Of a DNA stretch of 64,000 nucleotides, positions 1 through 9,636 are shown piece by piece. The position numbers and the translations under genes were made by a program. The notes below the pieces were generated by a model. That model was not told the origin of the DNA, ran no database searches, and saw nothing but the letters and a program-made list of their open reading frames with translations. This DNA is from Alteromonas sp. a30. GTDB lineage: Bacteria; Pseudomonadota; Gammaproteobacteria; Enterobacterales; Alteromonadaceae. Positions within the stretch are counted from its first letter, which is position 1. Each line of letters begins with the position of its first letter. The DNA is taken from the NCBI RefSeq assembly GCF_026788005.1, contig NZ_JABEPE010000009.1, positions 124,001-188,000 of the forward strand. Direction: 5' to 3'.

Positions 1-307
1 AGTTCGCTTGCGAGCCTGAGTGAGGCTGAACATTGGCATAATCTGAACCGAATAGTTGATTTGCGCGCTCAATTGCGAGGGCCTCAGCAACATCTACGTG
101 TTCACAACCGCCGTAATAGCGCTTGCCCGGATAGCCTTCAGCATATTTATTCGTTAACTGAGAACCTTGCGCTTCTAGAACTCGTGGACTGCAATAGTTC
201 TCTGATGCAATCAACTCAATATGCTCTTCCTGACGCTGGTTTTCTAAATTCATTGCTTTAGCCAATTCTGGATCAAAATCTGCAATGTTCATATCACGTG
301 ATAACAT
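1..307 (-). CDS. glyA: Serine hydroxymethyltransferase, N-terminal fragment
   Basis: Partial gene cut by the left window edge; 102 codons are present, read leftwards from an ATG at 307. The translation opens [15 protein letters not shown] and contains [28 protein letters not shown] and [11 protein letters not shown], which are near-invariant in bacterial GlyA. The family uses pyridoxal phosphate to interconvert serine and glycine while loading tetrahydrofolate with a one-carbon unit in the cytosol. The start is chosen because E. coli GlyA begins with the equivalent MLKREMNIAD. It is divergent from ettA. The PLP lysine and the rest of the protein lie outside the window. Confidence 0.97.
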   Translation of the reverse strand, partial: MLSRDMNIADFDPELAKAMNLENQRQEEHIELIASENYCSPRVLEAQGSQLTNKYAEGYPGKRYYGGCEHVDVAEALAIERANQLFGSDYANVQPHSGSQAN

Positions 308-734
308 CGTAAATCCTCAATAATAACGGTAGCGGAAAGAGCGCTATTCTAGCCCCTAAGCGCGGTATTTCAAACAGCTTAATATTCATCACTTATGCCT
401 ATGATTTAGGCATGTATAAATTGTAGCCAAGCCATGTACGTTTCGCGCATCAGTATTTCAATCATTTATCTTTAAATGGATTCAGAAATGTCTCAAAATT
501 TACTTTTAAAATAAGCCAAAGCAAAGTCATTAAAAATATTAATAAACATGATGAAAAAACGCTCTTTTTGTAAAGTATCCGAAACAAGCCGTGCGTTCTG
601 ACTCATCAAAAAATCGCTCCCCCTTCTTCCGCTCGTAAAACCCATTTTCCTTTGGAAAATACACAATCAAGCATTCCAACCACTTGTCGACTCCTTTAAA
701 ATAGCGCCAATTTAACTCTGGATACTCTGAATTT
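308..734. other. Intergenic region between glyA and ettA
   Basis: About 430 bases without a convincing gene, holding the divergent promoters of glyA and ettA. It is A+T rich. A perfect 7-bp hairpin (ATTTTCC, 3-base loop, GGAAAAT) sits at 644-660, about 75 bases before ettA; it has no T-run, so it is not an obvious terminator. I could not assign promoter boxes with confidence. Confidence 0.5.
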
Positions 735-2399
735 ATGTCTCAATACGTATATACCATGTCGAGAGTGGGAAAAATTGTCCCACCAAAGAAAGAAATTCTT
801 AAAGACATTTCCCTTAGCTTTTTCCCGGGCGCCAAAATCGGTGTCTTAGGTCTAAATGGCGCGGGTAAATCAACCTTGCTTCGTATCATGGCAGGCGTTG
901 ATACAGATATCGAAGGTGAAGCCAGACCGCAGCCGGGTTTGAATATCGGTTATCTTCCGCAAGAACCCAAACTCGATGAAAGCAAAGACGTTCGCGGGAA
1001 TATTGAAGAAGCGGTTGCTGACGTCGTTCACGCCCTTAAGCGCATTGAAGAAGTGTACGCAGCATACGCCGAAGAAAATGCCGACTTCGACGCGTTAGCA
1101 AAAGAACAAGGTGAATTAGAAGCCATCATTCAAAGTAAAGATGGGCATAACTTGGAAAACGCCCTCGAGCGAGCCGCAGACGCCTTGCGTTTACCACCGT
1201 GGGATGCCGATGTCAGTAAACTTTCTGGGGGTGAGCGTCGTCGTGTTGCCTTATGCCGATTGTTGCTAGAAAAGCCAGACATGTTGTTACTTGATGAACC
1301 AACCAACCACTTGGATGCAGAGTCCGTGGCTTGGCTAGAGCGCTTCTTACACGACTACGAAGGCACTGTGGTAGCGATTACCCACGACCGTTACTTCCTC
1401 GATAACGTGGCAGGCTGGATTTTGGAACTTGACCGTGGTCATGGTATTCCTTGGGAAGGCAACTATTCATCTTGGTTAGAGCAAAAAGAGAAACGCTTAG
1501 AACAAGAAGAACGTAGCGAAAACGCTCGCGTTAAATCCATGAAGCAAGAATTAGAATGGGTTCGCAGTAATCCAAAAGGTCGTCAGGCGAAGAGCAAAGC
1601 GCGTATGTCTCGCTTTGAAGAAATGAATACCTCAGATTACCAAAAGCGTAACGAAACCAACGAACTCTTCATTCCACCGGGTGAGCGTTTAGGTGACCAA
1701 GTTATTGAAGTGAAAAACTTGAAGAAAAGTTACGGCGACCGCGTACTCATTGACGACCTTAGCTTCACCATGCCCAAAGGCGCAATTGTTGGCATTATCG
1801 GCCCTAACGGCGCGGGTAAATCCACATTGTTCCGTATGCTAACGAATCAAGAAAAGCCAGATTCAGGCGAGATTATTGTTGGCGATACGGTGAGTGTTTC
1901 CAGCGTTGATCAGTTCCGCGATCATATGGATGGTAATAAAACCGTTTGGCAGGAAATCTCTGACGAGCAAGACATCCTTCGTATTGGTAACTTTGAGATT
2001 AATAGCCGAGCTTACGCCAGTCGCTTTAATTTTAAGGGCAACGACCAACAAAAGTTCATTAAGGACCTATCCGGTGGTGAACGTAACCGTGTTCACTTAG
2101 CCAAGCTATTAAAAGCGGGCGGTAACGTATTACTACTGGATGAGCCAACCAACGACCTAGATGTTGAAACCTTACGTGCTCTTGAAAACGCCTTACTTGA
2201 ATTTCCGGGATGTGCCATGGTTATCTCGCATGATAGATGGTTCCTTGACCGTGTTGCTACGCACATTCTTGATTACCGCGACGAAGGCAACATTAACTTC
2301 TACGAAGGTAACTACACCGACTATGAATCATGGTTGAAAGACAACTTCGGACAAGACGTGGTTGAACCGCATCGCCTGAAATACAAGCGGATCGGTTAA
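735..2399 (+). CDS. ettA: Energy-dependent translational throttle protein EttA (ABC-F ATPase)
   Basis: A 554-residue ABC-F protein with two ATP-binding cassettes and no membrane segment. Cassette 1 has Walker A GLNGAGKST (about residue 40), signature LSGGERRRVALCR and Walker B LLLDEPTNHLD; cassette 2 has GPNGAGKST, LSGGERNRVHLAKLL and LLLDEPTNDLD. Between them lies the charged linker (KEKRLEQEERSENARVKSMK) typical of the family, and length matches E. coli EttA (555). EttA binds the ribosomal E site and gates the first elongation steps according to ATP/ADP ratio. The start MSQYVYTMSRVGKIVPPKK agrees with the family. It is monocistronic, with a strong terminator about 110 bases downstream. Confidence 0.96.
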   Translation: MSQYVYTMSRVGKIVPPKKEILKDISLSFFPGAKIGVLGLNGAGKSTLLRIMAGVDTDIEGEARPQPGLNIGYLPQEPKLDESKDVRGNIEEAVADVVHALKRIEEVYAAYAEENADFDALAKEQGELEAIIQSKDGHNLENALERAADALRLPPWDADVSKLSGGERRRVALCRLLLEKPDMLLLDEPTNHLDAESVAWLERFLHDYEGTVVAITHDRYFLDNVAGWILELDRGHGIPWEGNYSSWLEQKEKRLEQEERSENARVKSMKQELEWVRSNPKGRQAKSKARMSRFEEMNTSDYQKRNETNELFIPPGERLGDQVIEVKNLKKSYGDRVLIDDLSFTMPKGAIVGIIGPNGAGKSTLFRMLTNQEKPDSGEIIVGDTVSVSSVDQFRDHMDGNKTVWQEISDEQDILRIGNFEINSRAYASRFNFKGNDQQKFIKDLSGGERNRVHLAKLLKAGGNVLLLDEPTNDLDVETLRALENALLEFPGCAMVISHDRWFLDRVATHILDYRDEGNINFYEGNYTDYESWLKDNFGQDVVEPHRLKYKRIG

Positions 2400-2507
2400 T
2401 CGCCAAATCTCCCTAGAAAATGACGAGCAAGCCCTCAGCCACAAAGATGGATAAACAGAGAATCTGCAATAAATTTCCATGAGAGGCTAATTGAGTAGCT
2501 GATAAAA

Positions 2508-2548
2508 TAAAAACGCCGCATCTATTACAGATTGCGGCGTTTTTTATT
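2508..2548 (+). terminator. Rho-independent terminator after ettA
   Basis: A 10-bp perfect stem AAACGCCGCA / TGCGGCGTTT (2511-2520 and 2533-2542) with a 12-base loop, followed by a T-run on the plus strand. A-rich sequence on the left side would also give a T-run for leftward transcripts of the porin gene, so it may act in both directions. Confidence 0.85.
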
Positions 2549-2648
2549 GGCTATTATCAACTTATTTAAGGATTTGATTCGCAAAAAAAAGCGTGGCACA
2601 TATATCCGAGCAAGAGAGAGGTTATATGGCCACTAATCGCGTCACCTC

Positions 2649-3869
2649 TTAGAACGAATACTTAGCCATGAATTGGAAGCGATTCATATCCCCTTCCAAT
2701 CCGCTTTCTATTTCACGCTTGGCATAACCGTATTCTGCGCCCACTTCTAACTTCTTATTCAAAGAATACATATAGTTAATACGCGCGCTGTAGGTGCTTT
2801 CTGTGGCAGAAAGCCCTGTTAATGCCACCTCGTTATCTACATCAAGCGCAGAAAACATAATGGTGCTTCGTGATTTGTTGTTCCACACATGGCGGTAAGC
2901 TATCGCATACGCTGTAGAATCAATGGCTTCGAGTTCATTGTTAGCATCAAGCACTGCACCATTGGATGCATTCAATGCCAAATAACGGCCTAAGCCCGAA
3001 CCTGCGTTGAAAATCACACGTAAGTCATCTTGACCAAGCATGAATTTACCCGTCAAGCTGATGCCGTAACCCGTTTCTGAGCTATCAACAATACCATCAT
3101 CATAAGCAAGTTCACGCACCATACCCGCAACCGAGAAGTGTCCCCAATCGCCTTTAAAGGTGTAGCGGGCGACTAAATCAGGCACAGCGTTATCATCGGT
3201 GACGATACGCGCACCACCACCGAATGGTGTTACTGTGGTTTCCGGGTTTTCTAACGCAATTTCGAAAGGCCCTTGGGTGTAGCGAATTAACGGTTGACGG
3301 GCGAAAATAGAACCATCGGTGACACCGATAAAATCAATAGAATCTGGTAATGTTTTCACATCTAGGAAGGTTGACCACGTTTGACCAATGATCCAATTTT
3401 GGTATTGCAAAAACGCATGGCGAATACGTGGTTGATGTGAATTACTAATGCGTTCGTTGCCATCAGGAACAACCATCATATCGAATTCAAGTACACCTTT
3501 TATCTTTTCACCCCCTCCCAAGTCGGTGTTGGTCGTAAAACGAAAGCGACTTTGTCTGATATGCGAATCGAACTGCGTCGACTCATCTGCTCCCCCCACA
3601 GGAGTCAAACTCGGAATATAAAAGTCACGACCAATACTGCCAGAGGCAATACTGCCATCGCTATAATTACTAAACATTGAGTCCCATTTTATGTAACCGC
3701 TAAAGGAAACATCAATGTCTTCTAATGGTGCAGCCGTTGCTTGAGATACACCTGCCTGTGAACCGGCAACCAAAGCAAGTGCGACTAGAGATTTTTTAAG
3801 TGAACTTTTTTTTGTTGAAAAATCAGAGCAATGTAAGTGTGCTAAATTTGTTTTATATCGTTTTTTCAT
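2649..3869 (-). CDS. DcaP-like outer-membrane porin
   Basis: About 406 residues. The N-terminus has a basic stretch and a hydrophobic core (KKSLVALALVAGSQAG) followed by an Ala-rich likely signal-peptidase site (ATAAPLEDID). The mature part alternates polar and aromatic residues and ends in FQFMAKYSF, an outer-membrane barrel C-terminal signature. Segments such as GYIKWDSMFSN, RQSRFRFTTNTDLGGGEKIKGVLEFDM and GQTWSTFLD fit the DcaP family, known for uptake of dicarboxylates and other small anions. ATG at 3869 is preferred over one at 3890 because AGGA lies 8 bases before it; the signal peptide is still unusually long. It is divergent from acs and shares the inverted-repeat operator at 3929-3957, so co-regulation with acetate use is likely. 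The transported substrate is unknown. Confidence 0.8.
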   Translation of the reverse strand: MKKRYKTNLAHLHCSDFSTKKSSLKKSLVALALVAGSQAGVSQATAAPLEDIDVSFSGYIKWDSMFSNYSDGSIASGSIGRDFYIPSLTPVGGADESTQFDSHIRQSRFRFTTNTDLGGGEKIKGVLEFDMMVVPDGNERISNSHQPRIRHAFLQYQNWIIGQTWSTFLDVKTLPDSIDFIGVTDGSIFARQPLIRYTQGPFEIALENPETTVTPFGGGARIVTDDNAVPDLVARYTFKGDWGHFSVAGMVRELAYDDGIVDSSETGYGISLTGKFMLGQDDLRVIFNAGSGLGRYLALNASNGAVLDANNELEAIDSTAYAIAYRHVWNNKSRSTIMFSALDVDNEVALTGLSATESTYSARINYMYSLNKKLEVGAEYGYAKREIESGLEGDMNRFQFMAKYSF

Positions 3870-3928
3870 GGTTTTGTTCCTCGTCATCACCTGATTGAAT
3901 TTGTCGTAATAATGACGAGCGAACCATA

Positions 3929-3961
3929 GGACTTTGGTCCGACTAAGACCAAAGTCCGATA
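3929..3961. promoter_or_regulatory. Inverted-repeat operator between porin and acs (putative CrbR/ErdR box)
   Basis: GGACTTTGGTC (3929-3939) and GACCAAAGTCC (3947-3957) form a perfect 11-bp inverted repeat with a 7-base spacer. The right arm is part of AGACCAAAGTCCGATA (3946-3961), found identically at 13391 and 14510. The element lies about 60 bases before the porin start and about 145 before the acs start, so it can serve both divergent genes. That the NarL-type regulator encoded behind acs binds here is inferred from distribution and from known CrbR/ErdR control of acs in other gammaproteobacteria. Confidence 0.75.
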
Positions 3962-4106
3962 CTTAAGCGTCTCGCTTTTTTTAAAAATGGCCCTCAGATA
4001 AGTTACTGGCACGCAACTCACTTCATGCTGGTGTTATTTGTCACTTTCCAACAATGAGCAGCCAAGGTTAAGTTGCAAAACCGATCAGCATTCAAGAGGC
4101 ACGAAT

Positions 4107-6020
4107 ATGAGTACAACGAATAGAAACTATTTGATTGATCGCAAGAAGTATAAAGAAATGTATGCCGAGTCGATTGCCGATCCAACAACGTTCTGGGAAA
4201 AGCAGGCGCAAATCTTAGATTGGACAACTCCGCCAAGCAAAATCAAATCCACCAGCTTCCGCAAAGACAACCTTGATATTAAGTGGTTTGAAGACGGCGA
4301 ATTGAACGTCACCGTTAACTGTATAGACCGCCATTTAGCCACACGTGCAAATGAAACCGCCATTCTTTGGGAAGGCGACGACCCAGAAACCAGCGCGCAT
4401 ATTAGCTTCCAAGAACTTCATGACAATGTTTGTCGTTTATCAAACGCGCTAAAAGAACACGGTGTCGGCAAAGGCGATCGTGTCGCAATCTACATGCCGA
4501 TGATTCCAGAAGCGGCTTATGCCATGCTTGCATGCGCTCGTATAGGTGCGGTTCACTCTGTTATTTTTGGCGGGTTCTCACCTAATGCCATTGCAGATCG
4601 CATCAACGACTGTGAAGCCAAAATTGTCTTAACCGCCGATCAGGGCAACCGTGGTGGACGCGTATTCCCACTGAAAACCAATGTTGACGAAGCGTTAAAA
4701 GGTAATCGATGCCCAAGCGTTGCCCATACTTTCGTGTATCGTGCGGGGGATGAAGTAGCGCTCGGTGAAAATGAACACTGGTGGCAAGACGTCACTGCTG
4801 CGTGCTCACCAGTTTGTGAACCCGAAGTCATGAATGCAGAAGACCCGCTTTTCATCTTGTACACATCAGGGTCAACAGGCAAACCCAAAGGCGTATTGCA
4901 CACAACGGGTGGATACTTGGTGTATGCCGCAACAACCCACAAATACATTTTTGATTATCAACCGGGTGACGTGTACTGGTGCGCTGCTGACGTAGGCTGG
5001 ATTACAGGTCACTCTTACATTGTTTACGGACCACTAGCCAATGGCGCAACGACCCTCATGTTTGAAGGTATTCCGACCTACCCAGACGAGCGTCGTATTG
5101 GTCAAATTGTTGATAAACATCAAGTTAATATTCTGTACACCGCGCCTACCGCAATTCGTGCGCTGATGGCAAAAGGGGACTTAGCTGCGCAAGATACCAC
5201 TCGTGACTCTTTACGCTTACTTGGTTCAGTGGGAGAGCCCATTAACCCTGAAGCGTGGCATTGGTATTACGACACTATCGGCAACAGCAAATGCCCAATT
5301 GTAGATACATGGTGGCAAACCGAAACGGGTGGCATTTTGATTTCTCCGCTTCCCGGCGCAACCACATTAAAGCCGGGCTCAGCAACAAAGCCTTTCTTTG
5401 GTGTAGCACCAGCGTTGGTCGATAACGAAGGCAATGAGCTAGAAGGTGCCGCAGAAGGCAATCTTATCATTAAAGATAGCTGGCCCGGCCAAGCACGAAC
5501 GTTATTCGGCGATCACGAGCGCTTTGTGCAAACCTACTTCAGCACTTACGATAATGTGTACTTTACTGGTGATGGCGCAAGACGCGATGAAGATGGCGAC
5601 TACTGGATTACCGGCCGTGTGGATGATGTACTAAACGTTTCCGGTCATCGCCTTGGTACCGCCGAAATTGAAAGTGCTTTAGTGGCGCATAAATCCGTTG
5701 CCGAAGCGGCGGTTGTAGGCTACCCACACGACATTAAAGGCCAAGGCATTTATGTGTATGTCACCCCTGTAACCGGTGTAGAAGCATCAGAAGAACTTAC
5801 CGCAGAGGTGCGCCAATGGGTCCGAACTGAACTTAGCCCTATCGCCACACCAGACTATATTCAATGGACCCCGGGACTACCAAAAACCCGCTCTGGTAAG
5901 ATTATGCGTCGTATCCTGCGTAAAATTGCCGCCAATGAATATGAGTCGTTAGGTGACACTTCCACACTAGCAGATCCATCCGTTGTGGATCCTTTGATTG
6001 AAAATAGGCTTAACAAATAG
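4107..6020 (+). CDS. acs: Acetyl-CoA synthetase (AMP-forming)
   Basis: 637 residues, an ANL-superfamily adenylating enzyme that converts acetate, ATP and CoA into acetyl-CoA via acetyl-AMP. Visible motifs are [15 protein letters not shown] (ATP-binding loop), [41 protein letters not shown] with the hinge, [20 protein letters not shown], and [17 protein letters not shown], whose Lys is the residue acetylated in the family. The start at 4107 is chosen because AAGAGG precedes it and [15 protein letters not shown] fits Acs; an in-frame codon at 4038 would add 23 unconserved residues. It probably forms an operon with the regulator gene 42 bases downstream, and the putative CrbR operator lies upstream. 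Confidence 0.96.
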   Translation: MSTTNRNYLIDRKKYKEMYAESIADPTTFWEKQAQILDWTTPPSKIKSTSFRKDNLDIKWFEDGELNVTVNCIDRHLATRANETAILWEGDDPETSAHISFQELHDNVCRLSNALKEHGVGKGDRVAIYMPMIPEAAYAMLACARIGAVHSVIFGGFSPNAIADRINDCEAKIVLTADQGNRGGRVFPLKTNVDEALKGNRCPSVAHTFVYRAGDEVALGENEHWWQDVTAACSPVCEPEVMNAEDPLFILYTSGSTGKPKGVLHTTGGYLVYAATTHKYIFDYQPGDVYWCAADVGWITGHSYIVYGPLANGATTLMFEGIPTYPDERRIGQIVDKHQVNILYTAPTAIRALMAKGDLAAQDTTRDSLRLLGSVGEPINPEAWHWYYDTIGNSKCPIVDTWWQTETGGILISPLPGATTLKPGSATKPFFGVAPALVDNEGNELEGAAEGNLIIKDSWPGQARTLFGDHERFVQTYFSTYDNVYFTGDGARRDEDGDYWITGRVDDVLNVSGHRLGTAEIESALVAHKSVAEAAVVGYPHDIKGQGIYVYVTPVTGVEASEELTAEVRQWVRTELSPIATPDYIQWTPGLPKTRSGKIMRRILRKIAANEYESLGDTSTLADPSVVDPLIENRLNK

Positions 6021-6062
6021 GTAACATAGCGCAGTATATCCACCATCAGGAAAATGATGTAA

Positions 6063-6707
6063 ATGATTAACCTGCTTATAGCGGACGATCATCCGCTATA
6101 TCGAGATGCACTGCGCGGTGCCTTAAACGCTCATATGGATGAAGTGACCATCTATGAAGCAAGCGATATGAACCAAGCCCTTGACTTACTCGGTCAAGAT
6201 TTGGACATCGACTTGCTTCTGTTGGATCTTCATATGCCCGGAAGTCAGGACCTATTCGGTCTTATTCATATCCGTAAAATCTTTCCCGACCTCCCCGTTG
6301 CGGTAGTTTCAGGTACAGAAAATAGAAATATCATTAATAAAATCATTGATGTTGGTGCATTAGGATTTGTCCCTAAAACCACCGACGCCGCCACCATTGC
6401 CAAAGCAATTGGTACTATGGTTGAAGGTGATATTTGGTTACCAGAAAAGTTCACATCCGAAGGAGAGGAAGACCCGGAATTTGTGGATTTAGTAGATAAA
6501 GTTTCCACTCTCACACCCGCACAATACAAAGTATTGTGTATGCTTAGGGATGGCTTACTTAACAAGCAAATTGGCTACAGTTTGGGCATTGCGGAAAAAA
6601 CCGTGAAAACCCACATTACCTCAATATTTAAGAAACTGGGCATTAGCAACCGCACACAAGCCGTTATTATTGCCACACAGTTGCAGTTAGAGGCGCCTAG
6701 CGAATAA
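6063..6707 (+). CDS. crbR: NarL/LuxR-type response regulator, CrbR/ErdR-like
   Basis: 214 residues: an N-terminal receiver (about 1-125) with acidic pair D8 D9, phospho-acceptor D55 in LLLLDLHMP, and Lys in FVPKTTDA; then a C-terminal LuxR-type helix-turn-helix (about 148-210) with LTPAQYKVLCMLRDGLLNKQIGYSLGIAEKTVKTHITSIFKKLGISNRTQA. CrbR, ErdR and AgmR-type regulators activate acs and acetate uptake in Vibrio and Pseudomonas. Here the gene follows acs by 42 bases, and the matching hybrid kinase is encoded about 3 kb away, so the pairing is well supported by context. The symbol rests on this context and family resemblance, not on a phylogeny. Confidence 0.85.
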   Translation: MINLLIADDHPLYRDALRGALNAHMDEVTIYEASDMNQALDLLGQDLDIDLLLLDLHMPGSQDLFGLIHIRKIFPDLPVAVVSGTENRNIINKIIDVGALGFVPKTTDAATIAKAIGTMVEGDIWLPEKFTSEGEEDPEFVDLVDKVSTLTPAQYKVLCMLRDGLLNKQIGYSLGIAEKTVKTHITSIFKKLGISNRTQAVIIATQLQLEAPSE

Positions 6708-6778
6708 ACACCAATGGGGTTCGTAATGCTAAGCGATAGCCCTTTGACTAAGCGCTGACGAATGGACTTCATTACGCT

Positions 6779-7456
6779 TTATCCCAGACCTTTAACGAAA
6801 TAGCCAAAGCCACGTTTTGTTTGAATGGGGAGTTCATATCCGGTGAGCTTAAACTTCTTTCGAGCTGAGGAAATATGCGCTTCTAAGGCATTTTTGGAAA
6901 TACGATCATAGTTGCCCGTAATGTAACTACTCAATTTTTTAGCTGTAATAACCTTATTCTGATTAGTAAATAAGCACTCTATGATCTTAAATTCATTGGG
7001 CGTGAGATCAACAATGTCGTCGCCAGCTTTAAGCACTTTTAATTGAAGATCCAAGGTAAGCATATCGTAACGAATAATATTGCTTGATATGTTCAATGTG
7101 CCTCTGCGCATCAGGCACAATAAACGCGCATGTAATTCGTCAAATGAAAATGGTTTGGTCATATAATCATCAGCCCCAGACAACAACCCTAGTACACGCT
7201 CCTCGGGTTGGGTTTTCGCCGATAAAATTAAAACCCGGACTTGCTGATTTTCTTTGCGTAACGCTTTTAACAAACTCATACCATCCAAGCTTGGCAACAT
7301 AATCTCGAGGATGAGTAAATCATATTGTTCCCTCAATGCCATACTTAGCCCTTCCGAACCATCTCCCGTCGCATCGACCGTAAAGCCGCAATGTCTCAAC
7401 CCCATAGTCAGGTTTTTCCTAAGTGAGCTTGAGCCTTCAACTAATAAAACCTTCAA
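6779..7456 (-). CDS. OmpR/QseB-like regulator with degenerate receiver
   Basis: 225 residues: a receiver fold (1-118), then a winged-helix DNA-binding domain (about 125-222; DLTPNEFKIIECLFTNQNKVITAKKLSSYI ... and TKRGFGYFV). The phospho-acceptor site reads LLILEIMLP, so Asp is replaced by Glu at residue 51. The acidic pocket normally ED or DD reads E7-G8-S9. The Ser (LSAK) and Lys (TKPF) positions are kept. This suggests a phosphorylation-independent or constitutively active regulator. It has a TTG start. No partner kinase gene is adjacent. It is divergent from the LtaS-like gene, with two CTTAAG-type direct repeats between them, suggesting autoregulation and control of that neighbour. Confidence 0.88.
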   Translation of the reverse strand: MKVLLVEGSSSLRKNLTMGLRHCGFTVDATGDGSEGLSMALREQYDLLILEIMLPSLDGMSLLKALRKENQQVRVLILSAKTQPEERVLGLLSGADDYMTKPFSFDELHARLLCLMRRGTLNISSNIIRYDMLTLDLQLKVLKAGDDIVDLTPNEFKIIECLFTNQNKVITAKKLSSYITGNYDRISKNALEAHISSARKKFKLTGYELPIQTKRGFGYFVKGLG

Positions 7457-7507
7457 AAATACTTCTCAACTAAACAACGGGTGATGCTGAAAATTTATTC
7501 TGCATTC

Positions 7508-7582
7508 CTTAAGAATTACTGAAGATTTGCTGATTATTTCTCAGTTCGTGGAAACCGGAGTTTAGCCTAAGCGAATCTTAAG
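7508..7582. promoter_or_regulatory. Two PmrA/QseB-like boxes
   Basis: Box 1: CTTAAG (7508-7513), 5 bases, CTGAAG (7519-7524). Box 2: CCTAAG (7566-7571), 5 bases, CTTAAG (7577-7582). Direct hexamer repeats with 5-base spacing, 11 bases per turn, are the classical recognition layout of PmrA/QseB-subfamily winged-helix regulators, and the region separates such a regulator gene from the LtaS-like gene. Assignment to this particular regulator is inference. Confidence 0.6.
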
Positions 7583-7629
7583 AAATCGGCCCTAGTCTCA
7601 GATTCGAATGCAGTCACACCGAAAACATT

Positions 7630-9636
7630 ATGAATCATCACAACGCTTATTTTAGATACCTAAAACCGGTTCTCACTTTGTTCTTCACGTTAATCGTTGC
7701 TTTCACGCTGAGCCGAATCAGCCTAATGCTGTGGCAACAAACAAGAATTGAAACCGAGTTCCTTATTCCGATGTTGGTAGGTGGCCTACGCGTAGATTTA
7801 AGCTCCAGCGCTTATTTAAGTTTGCCCCTGCTGCTTCTGCTGATGCTGCATCAGTTTCTCCCGCAGTTGCTTAAACCTCTCATTGCCAAAGTTGGTTATT
7901 GCTATAGCGTCGCCATTGTTGTTTTAGTGGTAATGTGTGAAGCCTCAACACCAGCGTTTATTAATCAATATGATGTCAGGCCAAATCGTTTATTTATTGA
8001 ATATTTAACCTACCCTAAAGAAGTATTTTCCATGCTTACTTCCGGGCATTTAGCCTCGTTAGTGTTCGTTTTTATCACCTGTATTCTCGTTACGCATTTT
8101 TATCGTAAGCTCGTTCCAGTAATGGGCCCTTCAAACCACTTAAATAACATAAAAGCGTTGTTAGTCAGTTTCCCAGTACTACTCCTCTTGGTATTAATGG
8201 CCAGAGGGACAACAGGACACCGCCCACTCAACCCATCATTGGTGTACTTCTCTCAAGATGCCTTAGTCAATGCCCTTACACTTAACTCTCCTTACAGCGT
8301 CGCTTTTGCGTTAAAGAATATGAAGAATGAGGAAAATGTCGCTAATCTCTACGGGAAAATGGACGAAAGCGAGATGTTTAACTTGGTTAAGCAAGCATCT
8401 CATCGTACTTATTTCGTCAGCGACGATTTACCCACCTTATCCGTTAACCCGGCTTATCAAACGCAAAAGAAAAAGAATTTAGTGATTATTTTAGAGGAGA
8501 GTCTTGGTGCGCGATTCGTTGGCGCGCTAGGCGGTGCAGGCATCACCCCGGAACTCGATAAGCTCTACAACGAAGGATGGGGATTCAATCACCTCTATGC
8601 GACAGGCACGCGCTCGGTGCGCGGAATTGAAGCCATCGTAACCGGATTTCCTCCTTCGCCTTCCCAATCCGTAGTGAAGTTATCGAAATCGCAACACCAG
8701 TTTTACACCATTGCCGATACCTTATCTCGGGAAGGTTACAGCACACAGTTTATTTACGGAGGTGAAAGCCACTTCGACAACATGAAAAGCTTTTTCATTG
8801 GCAACGGCTTTCAGGATATTGTGGATTTTAACAACATTGAATCCCCCACTTATATTGCTTCTTGGGGAGCTTGTGATGCAGATTTGTTTACCCAAGCAGA
8901 TAAAGAGCTTTCGCAACTCGCTAAATCTGACAATCCGTTTTTCAGCTTAATTTTTACCTCAAGTAATCATGACCCATTTGACATTCCAGCTCACAAAGTC
9001 TCTCTCCCTGAGGATTATCAGAGCGACGATATTAAACGAGATTTAGCAGTCAAATATGCCGACTACGCTTTAGGAAAATTCATCGAAAAGGCGAAACAAC
9101 AGGACTATTGGGAAGACACCGTGTTCTTAGTGGTAGCAGACCATGATATTCGTGCTTACGGCACAGAACCGGTGCCAATCAAATCTTTTCATATTCCGGG
9201 GGTTATATTAAATAGCGGATTGGCGGCGCAACGCGATGATCGCCTTGTAAGCCAACTTGACCTCCCCGTTACCTTGTTGTCTTTAATTGGTGTAGAAACC
9301 GCCTCCCCCATGACAGGGTTTGACCTTACCAAGCAATACCCTGTAGAGCGCGCCATGATGCAGTATTACAACAACTTTGCTTACATTGAAAACAATGAAG
9401 TCGCGATACTTATGCCCGGTGAAAAAGTCAGTTATTGGCGCTATGACAGCAAAGACAAAAAACAAACACGAACCACGAAAAATGCCCAACATGCAGCGTT
9501 ACTTGAAAAAGCAAAAGCCCATGTTTTGTTTAGTTCCGCAGCTTACCAAAAGAGCTTATTCAAGTTACCCGATGCAAGTTCCAATACAGACGCACGCATT
9601 GCTTTTTCAACTCGACAGGCCCGCCACAATGATTGA
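7630..9636 (+). CDS. LtaS-like phosphoglycerol transferase (sulfatase-fold membrane protein)
   Basis: 668 residues. The first ~215 residues carry about five membrane segments; from about residue 275 follows a periplasmic alkaline-phosphatase/sulfatase fold. Metal/catalytic landmarks are the ILEES acidic motif, ATGTRSVRGIEA with the likely nucleophilic Thr near residue 327, SSNHDPFDIP and VADHDIRAYG. LtaS, MdoB and related enzymes transfer phosphoglycerol from phosphatidylglycerol to glucans or glycolipids and release diacylglycerol. The acceptor in this organism cannot be read from the sequence. A dgkA-like reading frame overlaps its end by 8 bases, in keeping with diacylglycerol recycling. 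The putative boxes for the divergent OmpR-type regulator lie just upstream. Confidence 0.85.
   Translation: MNHHNAYFRYLKPVLTLFFTLIVAFTLSRISLMLWQQTRIETEFLIPMLVGGLRVDLSSSAYLSLPLLLLLMLHQFLPQLLKPLIAKVGYCYSVAIVVLVVMCEASTPAFINQYDVRPNRLFIEYLTYPKEVFSMLTSGHLASLVFVFITCILVTHFYRKLVPVMGPSNHLNNIKALLVSFPVLLLLVLMARGTTGHRPLNPSLVYFSQDALVNALTLNSPYSVAFALKNMKNEENVANLYGKMDESEMFNLVKQASHRTYFVSDDLPTLSVNPAYQTQKKKNLVIILEESLGARFVGALGGAGITPELDKLYNEGWGFNHLYATGTRSVRGIEAIVTGFPPSPSQSVVKLSKSQHQFYTIADTLSREGYSTQFIYGGESHFDNMKSFFIGNGFQDIVDFNNIESPTYIASWGACDADLFTQADKELSQLAKSDNPFFSLIFTSSNHDPFDIPAHKVSLPEDYQSDDIKRDLAVKYADYALGKFIEKAKQQDYWEDTVFLVVADHDIRAYGTEPVPIKSFHIPGVILNSGLAAQRDDRLVSQLDLPVTLLSLIGVETASPMTGFDLTKQYPVERAMMQYYNNFAYIENNEVAILMPGEKVSYWRYDSKDKKQTRTTKNAQHAALLEKAKAHVLFSSAAYQKSLFKLPDASSNTDARIAFSTRQARHND

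Noticed and set aside
6708-6778. Terminator between the CrbR-like and QseB-like genes
   Set aside because: CGTAATG and CATTACG could pair over about 40 bases, but the stem is short and there is no clear T-run, so I did not call it.
9377-9628. A longer N-terminus for the dgkA-like frame
   Set aside because: It lies wholly within the LtaS-like coding region in another frame; DgkA resemblance begins only after the ATG at 9629.
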